Program-made: the position numbers and the translations under genes
Source of the DNA: Butyricimonas paravirosa
GTDB taxonomy: Bacteria > Bacteroidota > Bacteroidia > Bacteroidales > Marinifilaceae
Direction: 5' to 3'
Assembly (NCBI RefSeq): GCF_032878955.1
Contig: NZ_CP043839.1
Location: 4,464,001-4,528,000 of the forward strand
Length of the DNA stretch: 64,000 nt
The notes under the pieces: generated by a model
What the model saw: only the letters and a program-made list of their open reading frames with translations
What the model was told of the DNA's origin: nothing
The model's database searches: none
In this document: positions 17,331 to 27,201 of the stretch, one piece after another
How the letters are laid out: every line of letters starts with the position of its first letter
How positions within the stretch are numbered: position 1 is the stretch's first letter

Positions 17331-19307
17331 ATGAAATATATATGGCTTTTTGTAATCCTTCTGTGCGGGTGTGCAGGACAATCGTTTTTAAATGTACAAG
17401 CTGACTATCGTAATGTACTGAATATATCTAACTGGCCTCAAGGCATCAGAGAAGGAGTTTCTCTTTTCTCCGATTTGGGGGCATGGCATGGATTTGCCTT
17501 TATTCCGGATAGTGTCGGAATGGCAGGAGGTTTTTCCGGTCCCATGTCTATGGCATCCAATTATGCCGTGGGCTCTTATACTGCGGTTGCATCAGTGGTT
17601 GTTGACGGAGTATTACAGGAAGTTACGAATGCTATTGTTGAAAAAAGTTATTTTCCGGGTCGGATGATTCAGTCCTTTACCTGGGAGACTCTAACCTTGA
17701 CACAGGAGATTGTTTTTGTAAACAATCGGACTTCTTTGTTGCGGACTCGGGTCCGCAACACGGGAGGTCCCAAAGAGGTTAAGATTATTTATGAGGGGAG
17801 CTTTTTTACTCAATATTTCCAAGGTCAGGTTATTGACGGACGGACGGTGTATTTGGAGTTTCCCGCAACGAAATGTTGTTTTGAAATAGAGGCGGGTGAA
17901 GGCTGTCATGCGGTAGTTCGGGATGGAAAGTATCGTTTTGAAACGGAGGTGCGAAAATTCGGGCGAGGTGAGGAACGGGAGGATATGTTTGTTTATTCCG
18001 CTTATTTTAATGATGAACCAGAACACGTGAAGCATCCGGTATTGGAGGAAAATCCTTTCGAGGAGAGTGAACCATTTTTTGAAATGGCCGCTCAACGATG
18101 GGAGCGCTATATTGAAAAGTTGTTTGAAAATAAGTCGGAATTATTTACTAATTTGAAATACAGAAGAATAGCAGTCAAGTGCTTGATGACGTTGATGGCG
18201 AATTGGCGGAGTGCTGCACATGATTTATTGCATGATGGAGGTTATCCTTCTTATTGGGGATTCAGTACGGGATTCTGGTCATGGGATTCTTGGAAGATTG
18301 CTGCGGCGATCGGGCGTTGGGAACCGGAGTTGGCTAAAGATCATATTCGGGCTTTGTTTGATTACCAAACAGAAGAAGGTATGATTCCGGATTTTGTCAG
18401 CCGGATAAAGTATATTAATAATTTGCGGGACACGAAACCCCCTCTGGCTTCATGGGCCGTGGAGGAAATTTATGATGCGGACGGGGATTTGTCCTTTGTC
18501 GAGGAGATGTTTGATCGGTTGTTGAGGTATCATAATTGGTGGTATGCTTATCGGGATGTTGATCAGAACGGACTGTGTGAGTACGGGGCAACGGACGGGA
18601 CTTTGCAGGCTGCGGCTTGGGAAAGCGGGATGGATAATGCTGTGCGTTTTGATAGTACAGAGATGTTGAAGGGTGAGTTACCGAAAGCTTGGTCTATGAG
18701 TCAGGAAAGTGTGGATTTGAATACTTACTTGTATGATGAAAAGATGACGCTTGCCCGCTTTGCCCGCTTGCTAAACCGGGAAGAGTTTGCTAATCAGTTG
18801 GAAAAAGATGCGGGTATTCTGGCCGACAGGATTCGACAAATCATGTTCGATGATGAGAATGGATATTTCTTTGATGTTCGGTTAAAATCACACGCTCTTA
18901 TTCCGGTTTACGGACCGGAGGGTTGGTTACCTCTTTGGGCCGGAGTAGCAAACCAAAAACAAGCGGATCAGGTGAGAAATATTATGATGGATGTGAATCG
19001 GTTCAATTCCTTTGTGCCTTTGGGAACCTTGGATCTAAGTCATCCCCGCCTGGAACCGGAACGAGGTTATTGGAGGGGACCGGTTTGGTTGGATCAGGCG
19101 TATTTCGGTATTCGGGGGTTGAGAAATTACGGGTATGATAAAGAGGCAAATGAATTGACATTAAAAATATTAAATAATTGCCAGGGGTTGCTGGGGGATC
19201 AACCTATTCATGAAAATTATAACCCCTTGACCGGAGAGACCTTGAATGCTCCGCATTTTGGTTGGTCTTCAGCACATTTGTTATTAATGATGTTTGAATA
19301 TAAATAA
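17331..19307 (+). CDS. GH63-type (trehalase-like/YgjK-like) glycoside hydrolase lipoprotein
   Basis: This 658-residue enzyme has an (alpha/alpha)6 catalytic barrel of the GH63 type, inverting alpha-glycosidases related to YgjK and processing glucosidase I. The signal MKYIWLFVILLCGC suggests a lipoprotein. An N-terminal beta domain (about 25-235) precedes the barrel. Diagnostic segments are STGFWSWDSWK (about residue 310), ESGMDNAVRFD with the likely general acid D435, and HENYNPLTGE with the likely base E628. YWRGPVWLDQAYFG lies between the last two. The gene is translationally packed between the PKD-like lipoprotein and the beta-galactosidase, so it acts on the same substrate. The exact linkage (alpha-glucose, alpha-mannose or other) cannot be read from sequence. 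Confidence 0.85.
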   Translation: MKYIWLFVILLCGCAGQSFLNVQADYRNVLNISNWPQGIREGVSLFSDLGAWHGFAFIPDSVGMAGGFSGPMSMASNYAVGSYTAVASVVVDGVLQEVTNAIVEKSYFPGRMIQSFTWETLTLTQEIVFVNNRTSLLRTRVRNTGGPKEVKIIYEGSFFTQYFQGQVIDGRTVYLEFPATKCCFEIEAGEGCHAVVRDGKYRFETEVRKFGRGEEREDMFVYSAYFNDEPEHVKHPVLEENPFEESEPFFEMAAQRWERYIEKLFENKSELFTNLKYRRIAVKCLMTLMANWRSAAHDLLHDGGYPSYWGFSTGFWSWDSWKIAAAIGRWEPELAKDHIRALFDYQTEEGMIPDFVSRIKYINNLRDTKPPLASWAVEEIYDADGDLSFVEEMFDRLLRYHNWWYAYRDVDQNGLCEYGATDGTLQAAAWESGMDNAVRFDSTEMLKGELPKAWSMSQESVDLNTYLYDEKMTLARFARLLNREEFANQLEKDAGILADRIRQIMFDDENGYFFDVRLKSHALIPVYGPEGWLPLWAGVANQKQADQVRNIMMDVNRFNSFVPLGTLDLSHPRLEPERGYWRGPVWLDQAYFGIRGLRNYGYDKEANELTLKILNNCQGLLGDQPIHENYNPLTGETLNAPHFGWSSAHLLLMMFEYK

Positions 19308-19313
19308 TTAATT

Positions 19314-22300
19314 ATGAGATGTTTGCTGTTTGTTTTTATGCTGATGACATTGTCGGCAGGGGCGCAGAATGACTGGGAAAATCTGGATGTTCTCCAGAGA
19401 AACCGGATGCGTAGCCATGCTTTCTATATCCCGTTTGATAATCGGGAACAGGCATTGGTATGGGATGTGGAAAATTCCTCTCGTTATCTTTCTTTGAACG
19501 GGGTGTGGAAATTTAAGTGGGTGAGTAAGCCGGCAGACCGTCCGATGGATTTTTACAAGGTTGGGTATGATGTTCGTAAATGGGATAATATCGAGGTCCC
19601 TTCTAACTGGGAATTAAAAGGCTACGGGGTACCGATTTACGTGGAAACAGGATTCGGTTTTAAAGCCAAGTGGCCGAATGTGGACCCGGAGAACGATCCG
19701 GTTGGTTCTTACAAGAGGACATTCCGTGTACCCGATGATTGGATTGGGAACAAGATCGTGTTACATTTTGGGGCCGTGAGTTCGGCTTTTTACGTGTGGG
19801 TAAACGGTCAATTGGTTGGCTATTCTCAAGATTCGAAAACTCCGGCGGAATTTGATGTAACTTCTTGTGTACGGAAAGGAAAGAATGAAATTGCCGTGCA
19901 GGTTTTCCGTTGGTGTGATGGTACTTACGTTGAGGATCAGGATTTCTGGCGTTTTTCCGGTATCCAGCGGGATGTATTTCTTTATGCCCGTCCCCGTTCA
20001 AATGTATATGATTTTCAGCTTGCAACGGATTTGGATGCTGATTACCGGGATGCTTTGTTGCGTCTGAATATGGAATTGGAAAACCGGGGAGAAAAGTATG
20101 ATGTAACCTTGACGTTGAATGACAGACAGGGTAATACGATATTTTCAGAAGTGATTACTTCCGGAAAGAAGGAGGGTATGGATACGGTTTGTATTGAAAA
20201 GAAGATTTTAAATCCGTTGAAATGGACGGCAGAGACGCCTAATCTATATGATTTGATCATCGAGACCCGTGTTGAGGAGCGGGGGCGTAACGTGGTTCGG
20301 GAGGTATTGACCCAAGCGGTAGGTTTCCGTAAATCAGAGATTAAGGGAGGGCAATTGCTGGTAAACGGACAACCTGTTTTGTTGAAAGGGGTGAATCGTC
20401 ATGAACATGATCCTGAAAAGGGACATGTGGTGGATCGGGAATCGATGTTGACCGATATTCGCTTGATGAAAGAGATGAATGTAAATAGTGTGCGTACGGC
20501 TCACTATCCCAATGATCCTCTTTGGTATCGGTTGTGTGATGAATATGGTTTGTATGTCGTTGATGAGGCGAATGTTGAAAGCCATGGAATTGGTTATGAT
20601 CCCCGGGAGTCTCTGGCGAACAGACCGGAATGGACGCATGTCTTTATTGATCGTACGGAACGGATGTTCCAGAGAGATAAAAATCATGCTTGTATTATAG
20701 CTTGGTCGCTGGGAAACGAATCTGGGTCCGGAATTAATTTCTTGGCAACCTATAAATGGTTGAAGGAGCATGATTTGTCACGGCGTCCGATTCATTCAGA
20801 GGATGCCGGGAAGAAAGAGTTTACGGATATTTACTGTCCGATGTATAAACAGATTGATGTTCTGATTAATCATGTGTTGTCCCGGCCAGATAAGCCTTTG
20901 ATCTTGTGTGAGTATGCTCATGCGATGGGAAATAGTGTCGGGGGACTGAAGGAGTATTGGGATGTGATTCGGAAATATCCTTATTTGCAAGGGGGACATA
21001 TATGGGATTGGGTTGACCAAGGTATCGAACAAGTGGATAGTAACGGAGTGAAATATTGGGCCTACGGGGGAGACTTCGGAGGTCCGGAGATTCCTTCCGG
21101 CAATAACTTTTGTTTGAATGGCATAGTTCGGGCAGACCGTTCATGGAGCCCTGCGGCTTGGGAGGTGAAAAAGGTATATCAAGATGTGGCATTTCGTTTG
21201 CTGGATTATAACCGGGGCATCGTGGAGATTTTTAATGAGTTGTTTTTTAAATCTTTGGAGCATACGGATCTGAAATGGGAATTGCTGAAGGATGGAATTG
21301 TTGTGGACTCCGGTATGGTACCTAATTTAAAAGTGATGCCACAGGAAACGTGTTTGTTGGAATTGCCGTTCCCGAAACTTGAAGACCGTAGTGCAGAATA
21401 TTGCGTGAACGTGTATGCTATTGCTAATGAAGATTATTCCTTGATCAAGAAAGGGCATGTGTTGGCCGCGGAACAGTTTGTATTACCTTGTTTGAATAAA
21501 CTATCTGCTTTCGCGGAAAATGGTGAGGTTAAAGTGGTTGAGAACGGGAATCGGGTTTCTGTGCAAGGACGAGATGTCATGCTTGAGTTTGATCGAGAAA
21601 CTGGTAAATTGATCTCGTATCAGGTAAACAACAAAGAGATTCTAGTGAATGGTCTGGAAGCTAATTTTTGGCGGCCGGGAACGGATAATGATTTTGGCAG
21701 TGAGTATATTATCCCGGAATGTATCGGTTGGAAAGGGGCTGCTTCACAAGCGAAATTGGTGAATTTCGACGTGAAACAACAAGGAAAATTCGTGGAGATT
21801 CGAACTGATTTCGAATTGAAGAAAATGAATACGACATATCAGTTGTGTTACCGTTTGAACGGGATGGGAGAAATGGAAGTCCGCTATCATGTGGACGCCC
21901 GGAATTGTACTTCGGAATTGATTCCCCGGGTAGGACTGACTTGGCAGCTTGTTCCTGATTTTACCCGTGTAGAATGGTATGGCCGGGGACCGCGGGAAAA
22001 TTACATAGACCGTTGTTCTGGGGCTTTCGTCGGACGGTATGAATGTCCGGTGGAAGATTGGTATGTGCCTTATGCCCGTCCTCAAGAGAATGGAAACCGG
22101 ACGGATATTCGCCGGATGAGGCTTGAGAGCGATGATTTGGGCTTGGAAGTGATCGGGGATGTTCCTTTCGGATCATCTGTTTACCGGTTCTCCAATAATG
22201 TATTGGATGAACCGGGTGCCGAAAAGACACAGCGTCATTTGAATGAAGTGAAAGAGGAAAATTTGATTACTTGGAATATTGATTGGCGACAAATGGGTGT

Positions 22301-22406
22301 TGGCGGGGATACGACTTGGAGTTTGCGGGCAGTGACTCATCCGCAGTACTTGATTTTGCCGGGGATATATGATTTCACTTTCCGGGTATTACCTGTTAAA
22401 ATGTAA
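19314..22406 (+). CDS. Glycoside hydrolase family 2 beta-galactosidase
   Basis: This 1030-residue secreted enzyme has the full LacZ layout. It has a signal peptide (about 1-18, ending AGAQ), a jelly-roll sugar-binding domain and an Ig-like domain. The TIM barrel carries acid/base E469 in WSLGNESG and nucleophile E533 in ILCEYAHAMGNS. An Ig-like domain and a C-terminal beta-gal small-chain domain (from about 750, WRPGTDNDFG) complete it. The length matches LacZ-type enzymes of about 1020-1050 residues. It removes non-reducing beta-linked galactose in the periplasm or at the surface. It follows the GH63 gene by 6 bases. GH2 members of this layout can also act on other sugars, so beta-galactosidase is the best but not the only reading. 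Confidence 0.93.
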   Translation: MRCLLFVFMLMTLSAGAQNDWENLDVLQRNRMRSHAFYIPFDNREQALVWDVENSSRYLSLNGVWKFKWVSKPADRPMDFYKVGYDVRKWDNIEVPSNWELKGYGVPIYVETGFGFKAKWPNVDPENDPVGSYKRTFRVPDDWIGNKIVLHFGAVSSAFYVWVNGQLVGYSQDSKTPAEFDVTSCVRKGKNEIAVQVFRWCDGTYVEDQDFWRFSGIQRDVFLYARPRSNVYDFQLATDLDADYRDALLRLNMELENRGEKYDVTLTLNDRQGNTIFSEVITSGKKEGMDTVCIEKKILNPLKWTAETPNLYDLIIETRVEERGRNVVREVLTQAVGFRKSEIKGGQLLVNGQPVLLKGVNRHEHDPEKGHVVDRESMLTDIRLMKEMNVNSVRTAHYPNDPLWYRLCDEYGLYVVDEANVESHGIGYDPRESLANRPEWTHVFIDRTERMFQRDKNHACIIAWSLGNESGSGINFLATYKWLKEHDLSRRPIHSEDAGKKEFTDIYCPMYKQIDVLINHVLSRPDKPLILCEYAHAMGNSVGGLKEYWDVIRKYPYLQGGHIWDWVDQGIEQVDSNGVKYWAYGGDFGGPEIPSGNNFCLNGIVRADRSWSPAAWEVKKVYQDVAFRLLDYNRGIVEIFNELFFKSLEHTDLKWELLKDGIVVDSGMVPNLKVMPQETCLLELPFPKLEDRSAEYCVNVYAIANEDYSLIKKGHVLAAEQFVLPCLNKLSAFAENGEVKVVENGNRVSVQGRDVMLEFDRETGKLISYQVNNKEILVNGLEANFWRPGTDNDFGSEYIIPECIGWKGAASQAKLVNFDVKQQGKFVEIRTDFELKKMNTTYQLCYRLNGMGEMEVRYHVDARNCTSELIPRVGLTWQLVPDFTRVEWYGRGPRENYIDRCSGAFVGRYECPVEDWYVPYARPQENGNRTDIRRMRLESDDLGLEVIGDVPFGSSVYRFSNNVLDEPGAEKTQRHLNEVKEENLITWNIDWRQMGVGGDTTWSLRAVTHPQYLILPGIYDFTFRVLPVKM

Positions 22407-22417
22407 ATAGTTCGAGT

Positions 22418-23884
22418 ATGAGATATTGGATTTTGATTTTATTGATCGGTTGGTGTTGTTCGGTGAAAGCCCAACATGAAAAGATGTCCAAGGAGATAAT
22501 GGATGTGTTTCACTCTATTTCAAGTGATGAAATTATGGAATATGTGCATGAATTATGCAAGGAAGAATATAACGGACGGCTTGCCGGAACGGGAGAATAT
22601 ATGAAATGTGCTTTTTGGTGCGCGGAACAATTGTGTGATTTCGGGTTAGAACCCGCGGGGGATGATGGTTCTTATTTACAACATTTTCGGATGCCTACGA
22701 CGAGTTTGATCGATTGTAGATTGAAAAAAGTGGGAAATGAACAAGAGTATGTCTTCCCGCGGGATTTTTATCCGGGAATGAACTCTGATTCGAGGAAGGT
22801 GGAAAATGCAGAAGTGGTGTATGCCGGGTATGGGATCACGGCCCCGGAATACGGGTATGATGATTACGAGGGGATAGATGTAAAGGGAAAGATTGTGATC
22901 ATTGAACGGGGTATACCATATCGGGATAAGGATGAGAAGAAACGTTTTGATCTTTATATGCGCTATGCTTCCGAGAGTTATAAATTACCTCAGGCTTTAA
23001 AGAAAGGTGCGGCAGCGGTGTTGTTGGTTGGAAAACTGGCACACACGGGAATTGCTTTTTCGAAAGAGATGATTTATACTCACGTGGATCCTTCCATGGT
23101 GGATGAATTGGTTGCAAAAGCCGGGTATACGCGGGACGGGTTAAAAAAACAGATCAGTGAGAAACAAAAGCCCTGTTCTTTTAATACCGGATGTCGTTTG
23201 AATATGGATGTTGTGACTCGTCACTATCCTTATGCGACCACCTGTAACGTGATCGGCGTGATCAAGGGGGTGGATACGACTTCTTCCATTGTATTGGGGG
23301 CACACCTCGATCATTTGGGTAACAATGGATTAATGTTTCCCGGTGCTTTGGATAATGCTTCGGGGGTTGCTTTACAGTTAGCCGTAGCGAAGGCTTTGGC
23401 TGCTAGTGGAATCAAACCGGAGAAGAATATCGTGTTCGCTTTTTTCGGGGCGGAGGAAAGAGGTATTAAAGGAGCAATTCATTATTTGAATCATCCTACG
23501 TTTCCGCTGGACAAAACCATGTGTATGTTGAATATAGATATGGTTGGAAATGGAAATGGTTTATCGGTTTGGGGGGCAGAAAGCTTTCCGGCGGTGGCAA
23601 AAATATTCGCTCAAGTGAACGATCGATGGTTGCACCGGGAATTTGAGGTAACTCCTTATGAGCGGGCCGTGAGTTATTCCCAGGCGGATGGTGATGAATT
23701 TTCCAAACGGGGGATTCCGGCCTTATATATAGCCACGACCGAGGAGTTGAAACCTATGTATTATCATGATCCGAGAGATCGGGCTGAAACATTGACTCCT
23801 GAAATTATGGAGGATGCAGCTAGAATGTTGTTTCTGGCATTACCGGAGATTGTAAAGATCAAAGGTGTTTTGAGAGAAAAATAG
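22418..23884 (+). CDS. M28 family zinc aminopeptidase, secreted
   Basis: This 488-residue exported metallopeptidase has a signal peptide of about 19 residues (ending SVKAQ). A helical N-terminal part and an inserted PA-like domain follow (about residues 110-245, with YAGYGITAPEYGYDDYEGID). The M28 catalytic domain has all expected zinc ligands: histidine in LGAHLDHLG, bridging aspartate in GALDNASG, the EE pair in FFGAEERG, aspartate in NIDMVGN and the last histidine in MYYHDPRD. It trims N-terminal residues from peptides. It lies 11 bases after the beta-galactosidase, which suggests the locus degrades a glycopeptide or glycoprotein. It could also simply be read through from the locus. Confidence 0.9.
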   Translation: MRYWILILLIGWCCSVKAQHEKMSKEIMDVFHSISSDEIMEYVHELCKEEYNGRLAGTGEYMKCAFWCAEQLCDFGLEPAGDDGSYLQHFRMPTTSLIDCRLKKVGNEQEYVFPRDFYPGMNSDSRKVENAEVVYAGYGITAPEYGYDDYEGIDVKGKIVIIERGIPYRDKDEKKRFDLYMRYASESYKLPQALKKGAAAVLLVGKLAHTGIAFSKEMIYTHVDPSMVDELVAKAGYTRDGLKKQISEKQKPCSFNTGCRLNMDVVTRHYPYATTCNVIGVIKGVDTTSSIVLGAHLDHLGNNGLMFPGALDNASGVALQLAVAKALAASGIKPEKNIVFAFFGAEERGIKGAIHYLNHPTFPLDKTMCMLNIDMVGNGNGLSVWGAESFPAVAKIFAQVNDRWLHREFEVTPYERAVSYSQADGDEFSKRGIPALYIATTEELKPMYYHDPRDRAETLTPEIMEDAARMLFLALPEIVKIKGVLREK

Positions 23885-23910
23885 ACGTGTAAATTATAAA
23901 ATTTAAATGT

Positions 23911-24840
23911 ATGGATGTCGCTATTGTAAAAGTAGAAAATCTTTCTCATCGCTATAGTTCCCAGTGGGCTATACAGGATATTAGTTTTGAGATTAACCAG
24001 ACGGGAGTCCTTGGGTTATTGGGCTCGAATGGAGCCGGGAAATCAACCACGATGAATATCATGTGTGGCGTGTTGAAACAGACGAAGGGGGAAGTATATA
24101 TTAACGGGGTGAGTTTGCGGGATAACCCGGTGGAGGCGAAGAAGCATATCGGTTTTTTGCCGCAGAAACCGCCTTTACATCTGGATTTGAATGTGGATGA
24201 ATATTTAACACATTGCGCTTATTTGCGTTCCGTGGAACCCAAGCATATCAAAGCTGCCGTGGAGAAGGCGAAGGATAAATGTGGAATTATGCATTTCAGC
24301 AAGCGTTTGGTGCGTAATCTTTCCGGAGGATACCAGCAGCGTTTGGGAATAGCGCAGGCTATCGTGCATGATCCGAAATTCGTGGTATTGGATGAACCGA
24401 CAAACGGGTTGGACCCCAACCAGATTGTGGAAATCCGGAATTTGGTAAAGGAGATTGCGGTGGATCGAGCCGTGATGCTTTCCACGCATATTTTACCAGA
24501 AGTGCAAATGACTTGTGATCAGATCCGGATGATTGAGTCCGGGCATATGGTGTTTGCGGGGACCATGGATGAATTTAATAATTACATCAAACCGGATTCG
24601 TTAGTCGTGCTAATGGATGCTCCGCCAAGTGAAAATGAACTGCGAGCCATTCCGGGAATCGTAAGCGTGGAAAATTTGACAAACAAGCGTTTCCGTTTGC
24701 ACTTTGACACAATGGATGCTATTTCGGAAAGAGTGATCGAAGCGAGCGTGGCTAACGGATGGCATTTGCAAGAGATCAATATGGAAAAGAGTTCATTGGA
24801 TGTGATCTTTGCTAAATTATCGGGTAAAAAAATCAATTAA
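23911..24840 (+). CDS. ABC transporter ATP-binding protein (GldA-like)
   Basis: This 309-residue ATPase powers the membrane protein encoded 11 bases downstream. Walker A is GSNGAGKST (about residues 38-46), the Q-loop is FLPQKPP, the signature is LSGGYQQRLGIAQA and Walker B is VVLDEPTNGLD, followed by the switch histidine in LSTHILPE. A C-terminal regulatory extension follows, as in GldA/NatA-type ATPases. The pairing with a fused GldF-GldG protein identifies it as the GldA partner. In Flavobacteria these genes are needed for gliding; gut Bacteroidales keep them without gliding, so the role here is uncertain. Confidence 0.9.
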   Translation: MDVAIVKVENLSHRYSSQWAIQDISFEINQTGVLGLLGSNGAGKSTTMNIMCGVLKQTKGEVYINGVSLRDNPVEAKKHIGFLPQKPPLHLDLNVDEYLTHCAYLRSVEPKHIKAAVEKAKDKCGIMHFSKRLVRNLSGGYQQRLGIAQAIVHDPKFVVLDEPTNGLDPNQIVEIRNLVKEIAVDRAVMLSTHILPEVQMTCDQIRMIESGHMVFAGTMDEFNNYIKPDSLVVLMDAPPSENELRAIPGIVSVENLTNKRFRLHFDTMDAISERVIEASVANGWHLQEINMEKSSLDVIFAKLSGKKIN

Positions 24841-24851
24841 TAAAGAATCTT

Positions 24852-27143
24852 ATGAGAAAAATATATAGAATAGCAAGAACGGAATTGCAAACCTTGTTCT
24901 ATTCCCCTATAGCCTGGTTAATTCTTATCGTGTTCACTTTTCAGACCTGTATGGTTTTCGTACAGGAAATGGAAGGATATGTAAGGTCTCAAGCCCTTGG
25001 TTATGGGGTGTATAGTGTTACTTCCCGTCTATATGCAAGCTGGACGGGTGTATTCTCGAATGTACAGAATTACCTGTATCTTTATATGCCATTGCTGACT
25101 ATGGGGTTGATGAGCCGGGAGTTGAGCAGTGGTTCGATTAAATTGTTGTATTCTTCTCCAGTCACGAGTTGGCAGATTATTCTGGGAAAATATCTGGCTA
25201 TGGTGATTTATGGTTTGGTATTGATCGGCATATTATGTGTGATGGTTATCTTTAACCTATTCACGATAGAGAATATGGATTGCGGACTGGTCTTTACCGG
25301 ATTGCTGGGAATATACTTGTTGATCTGTGCTTATGCGGCCATCGGGTTATTCATGTCTTGTTTGACTTCCTATCAAGTGGTTGCTGCTATCGGTACTTTA
25401 GCCTTGTTGGCTGCTTTGAATTTCGTGGGAGGAATGTGGCAAGGTGTAGATTTGATTCGCGATATCACGTATTGGCTCTCTATTTCCGGACGTGCGGATG
25501 AGTTGATTGCCGGATTGATTTGTAGTGAAGATATTTTGTACTTTATTATCGTTATCGCTGTATTCTTAGGTTTCTGTATCATTAAGTTGCAATCAGGTAA
25601 GCAACGGACGACTTGGTATATGGTGTTTAGCAAGTATGTAGGAGTATTTATTGTTGCAATTTTCTTGGGTTATCTCAGTTCTCGGCCGATGCTGAAATTC
25701 TTCCATGATTCTACTGCTAATAAAATAAAAACGTTGACTAAAAGTAGTCAAGATATCATGAGCCAGATGACAGGTGATTTGACAATAACAACGTACGTGA
25801 ATCTGTTTGAGGACAATTGCTGGTCAGGTTTACCAATCAGTAGAAATGGAGATATTGGTCGTTTTGCTCAATATATCCGTTTTAAACCGGATATTAAAAT
25901 GAAGTACGTGTATTACTATGATAGAACTTATAATCACGCTGCATTACAACAACGTTATCCGGGATTAAGTGACGAAGAGATCGTGGAAAAATTGTGCGAA
26001 ACGATGAGTCTGAATCCCAAGATGTTTATGAAACCGGAAGAATTTCATAAGATTATTGATTTATCAGATGAGTATAATCGTTTTATTCGAGTGTTAGAAA
26101 GAGAGAGTGGGGAAAAGACATTTTTGAGAGTGTACGAGGATAATCAAAAACATCCACATGAACGGGAAATCTCTGCAGCAATGAAACGTTTGGTGATGGA
26201 TTTACCGAAAGTTGGTTTCGTGCAAGGACATGGTATGCGTGATATAGGGAAAACGGGTGATTTGGATTATTACAATTTTGCTCATAATAAGATATTCCGT
26301 TATTCTCTGTTGAATCAAGGTTTTGATGTGACTTCACTGACGTTAGATCAAGATGTACCGGAGGATATTAATGTATTGGTTATTGCCGAGATGAAAACTC
26401 CATTCTCAGCTGAAGAAATGGAACGTTTAAACAAGTATATAGAACGAGGTGGTAATTTGTTAGTTGCAGGAGATGCTGAAAGACAGGAAATTATGAATCC
26501 AGTGATCGCTCCGTTTGGTGTGAAATTCTTACCTGGTCGTTTGGTGCAATCAAGTGAACATGTTGCTAATTTAATTGTGGGGAATGTGACGAGGGAAAGT
26601 TGTAGCTTGAATTATATGTTTAGTGATATGTTCCGTCTCTATAGTGTGACAATGCCGGATGCAGTTGCTTTGGAATGTGATACAACGAAAGGATTTATTT
26701 TAACACCTCTTTTAGTAACCCCAAATAAGGGTAGCTGGATTGAATATAAAACAACTGATTTTATAGATGATAAAGTAGAATTGAATCCAGAAGATGGAGA
26801 AGTGGAACAGGCGAATTTAACTGCAGTAGCTTTGAATCGGAAAGTTGGGAATAAAGATCAGAAAATAATTATTTTGGGAGATGCTGATTGTATTAGTAAT
26901 GGGGAAATTAGTCGCCAGAGATCAAATATTGTGGCTTCTAACTACTCTTTTATCAATGCTATGTTTTTTTGGTTCTCGGATAATGAGGTGCCTATTGATG
27001 TTCGTCGTCAACAAGCAGAAGATAATAGTGTGAGTTTGAGTATGGATGCGATGGCTGTTGCGAAAGTTGGATTCTTGGGTGTGTTGCCGATATTACTGTT
27101 AATTTGTAGTGTATTTATTTGGGTGAGAAGAAGAGGAAAATAG
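24852..27143 (+). CDS. Fused GldF-GldG-type ABC transporter membrane protein
   Basis: This 763-residue protein joins two parts that are separate genes in gliding Flavobacteria. Residues about 1-235 are an ABC-2 permease with six membrane helices (from ELQTLFYSPIAWLILIVF, with LMSRELSSGSIKLLYSSP) and a seventh near 255. Residues about 280-720 form the periplasmic GldG domain, containing NVLVIAEMKTPFSAEEMERL and YIERGGNLLVAGD. A final helix (FLGVLPILLLICSVFIWV) and an RRRGK tail anchor the C-terminus. It is coupled to the GldA-like ATPase. Codons become more A/T-rich from about 25.7 kb, the GldG part, compared with the permease part. Confidence 0.88.
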   Translation: MRKIYRIARTELQTLFYSPIAWLILIVFTFQTCMVFVQEMEGYVRSQALGYGVYSVTSRLYASWTGVFSNVQNYLYLYMPLLTMGLMSRELSSGSIKLLYSSPVTSWQIILGKYLAMVIYGLVLIGILCVMVIFNLFTIENMDCGLVFTGLLGIYLLICAYAAIGLFMSCLTSYQVVAAIGTLALLAALNFVGGMWQGVDLIRDITYWLSISGRADELIAGLICSEDILYFIIVIAVFLGFCIIKLQSGKQRTTWYMVFSKYVGVFIVAIFLGYLSSRPMLKFFHDSTANKIKTLTKSSQDIMSQMTGDLTITTYVNLFEDNCWSGLPISRNGDIGRFAQYIRFKPDIKMKYVYYYDRTYNHAALQQRYPGLSDEEIVEKLCETMSLNPKMFMKPEEFHKIIDLSDEYNRFIRVLERESGEKTFLRVYEDNQKHPHEREISAAMKRLVMDLPKVGFVQGHGMRDIGKTGDLDYYNFAHNKIFRYSLLNQGFDVTSLTLDQDVPEDINVLVIAEMKTPFSAEEMERLNKYIERGGNLLVAGDAERQEIMNPVIAPFGVKFLPGRLVQSSEHVANLIVGNVTRESCSLNYMFSDMFRLYSVTMPDAVALECDTTKGFILTPLLVTPNKGSWIEYKTTDFIDDKVELNPEDGEVEQANLTAVALNRKVGNKDQKIIILGDADCISNGEISRQRSNIVASNYSFINAMFFWFSDNEVPIDVRRQQAEDNSVSLSMDAMAVAKVGFLGVLPILLLICSVFIWVRRRGK

Positions 27144-27168
27144 GGATAAATATTTAAATATATGTAAG

Positions 27169-27201
27169 GTTCATCCGGTAATATTAAATTACCGGATGAA
27201 C
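27169..27201. terminator. Terminator hairpin between convergent ABC and alcohol dehydrogenase genes
   Basis: GTTCATCCGGTAAT (27169-27182) pairs perfectly with ATTACCGGATGAAC (27188-27201), followed by CTTTTG on the plus strand. The 3' arm overlaps the last codons of the minus-strand dehydrogenase, so the stem is shared by both transcripts. The T-tract is short. Confidence 0.65.
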
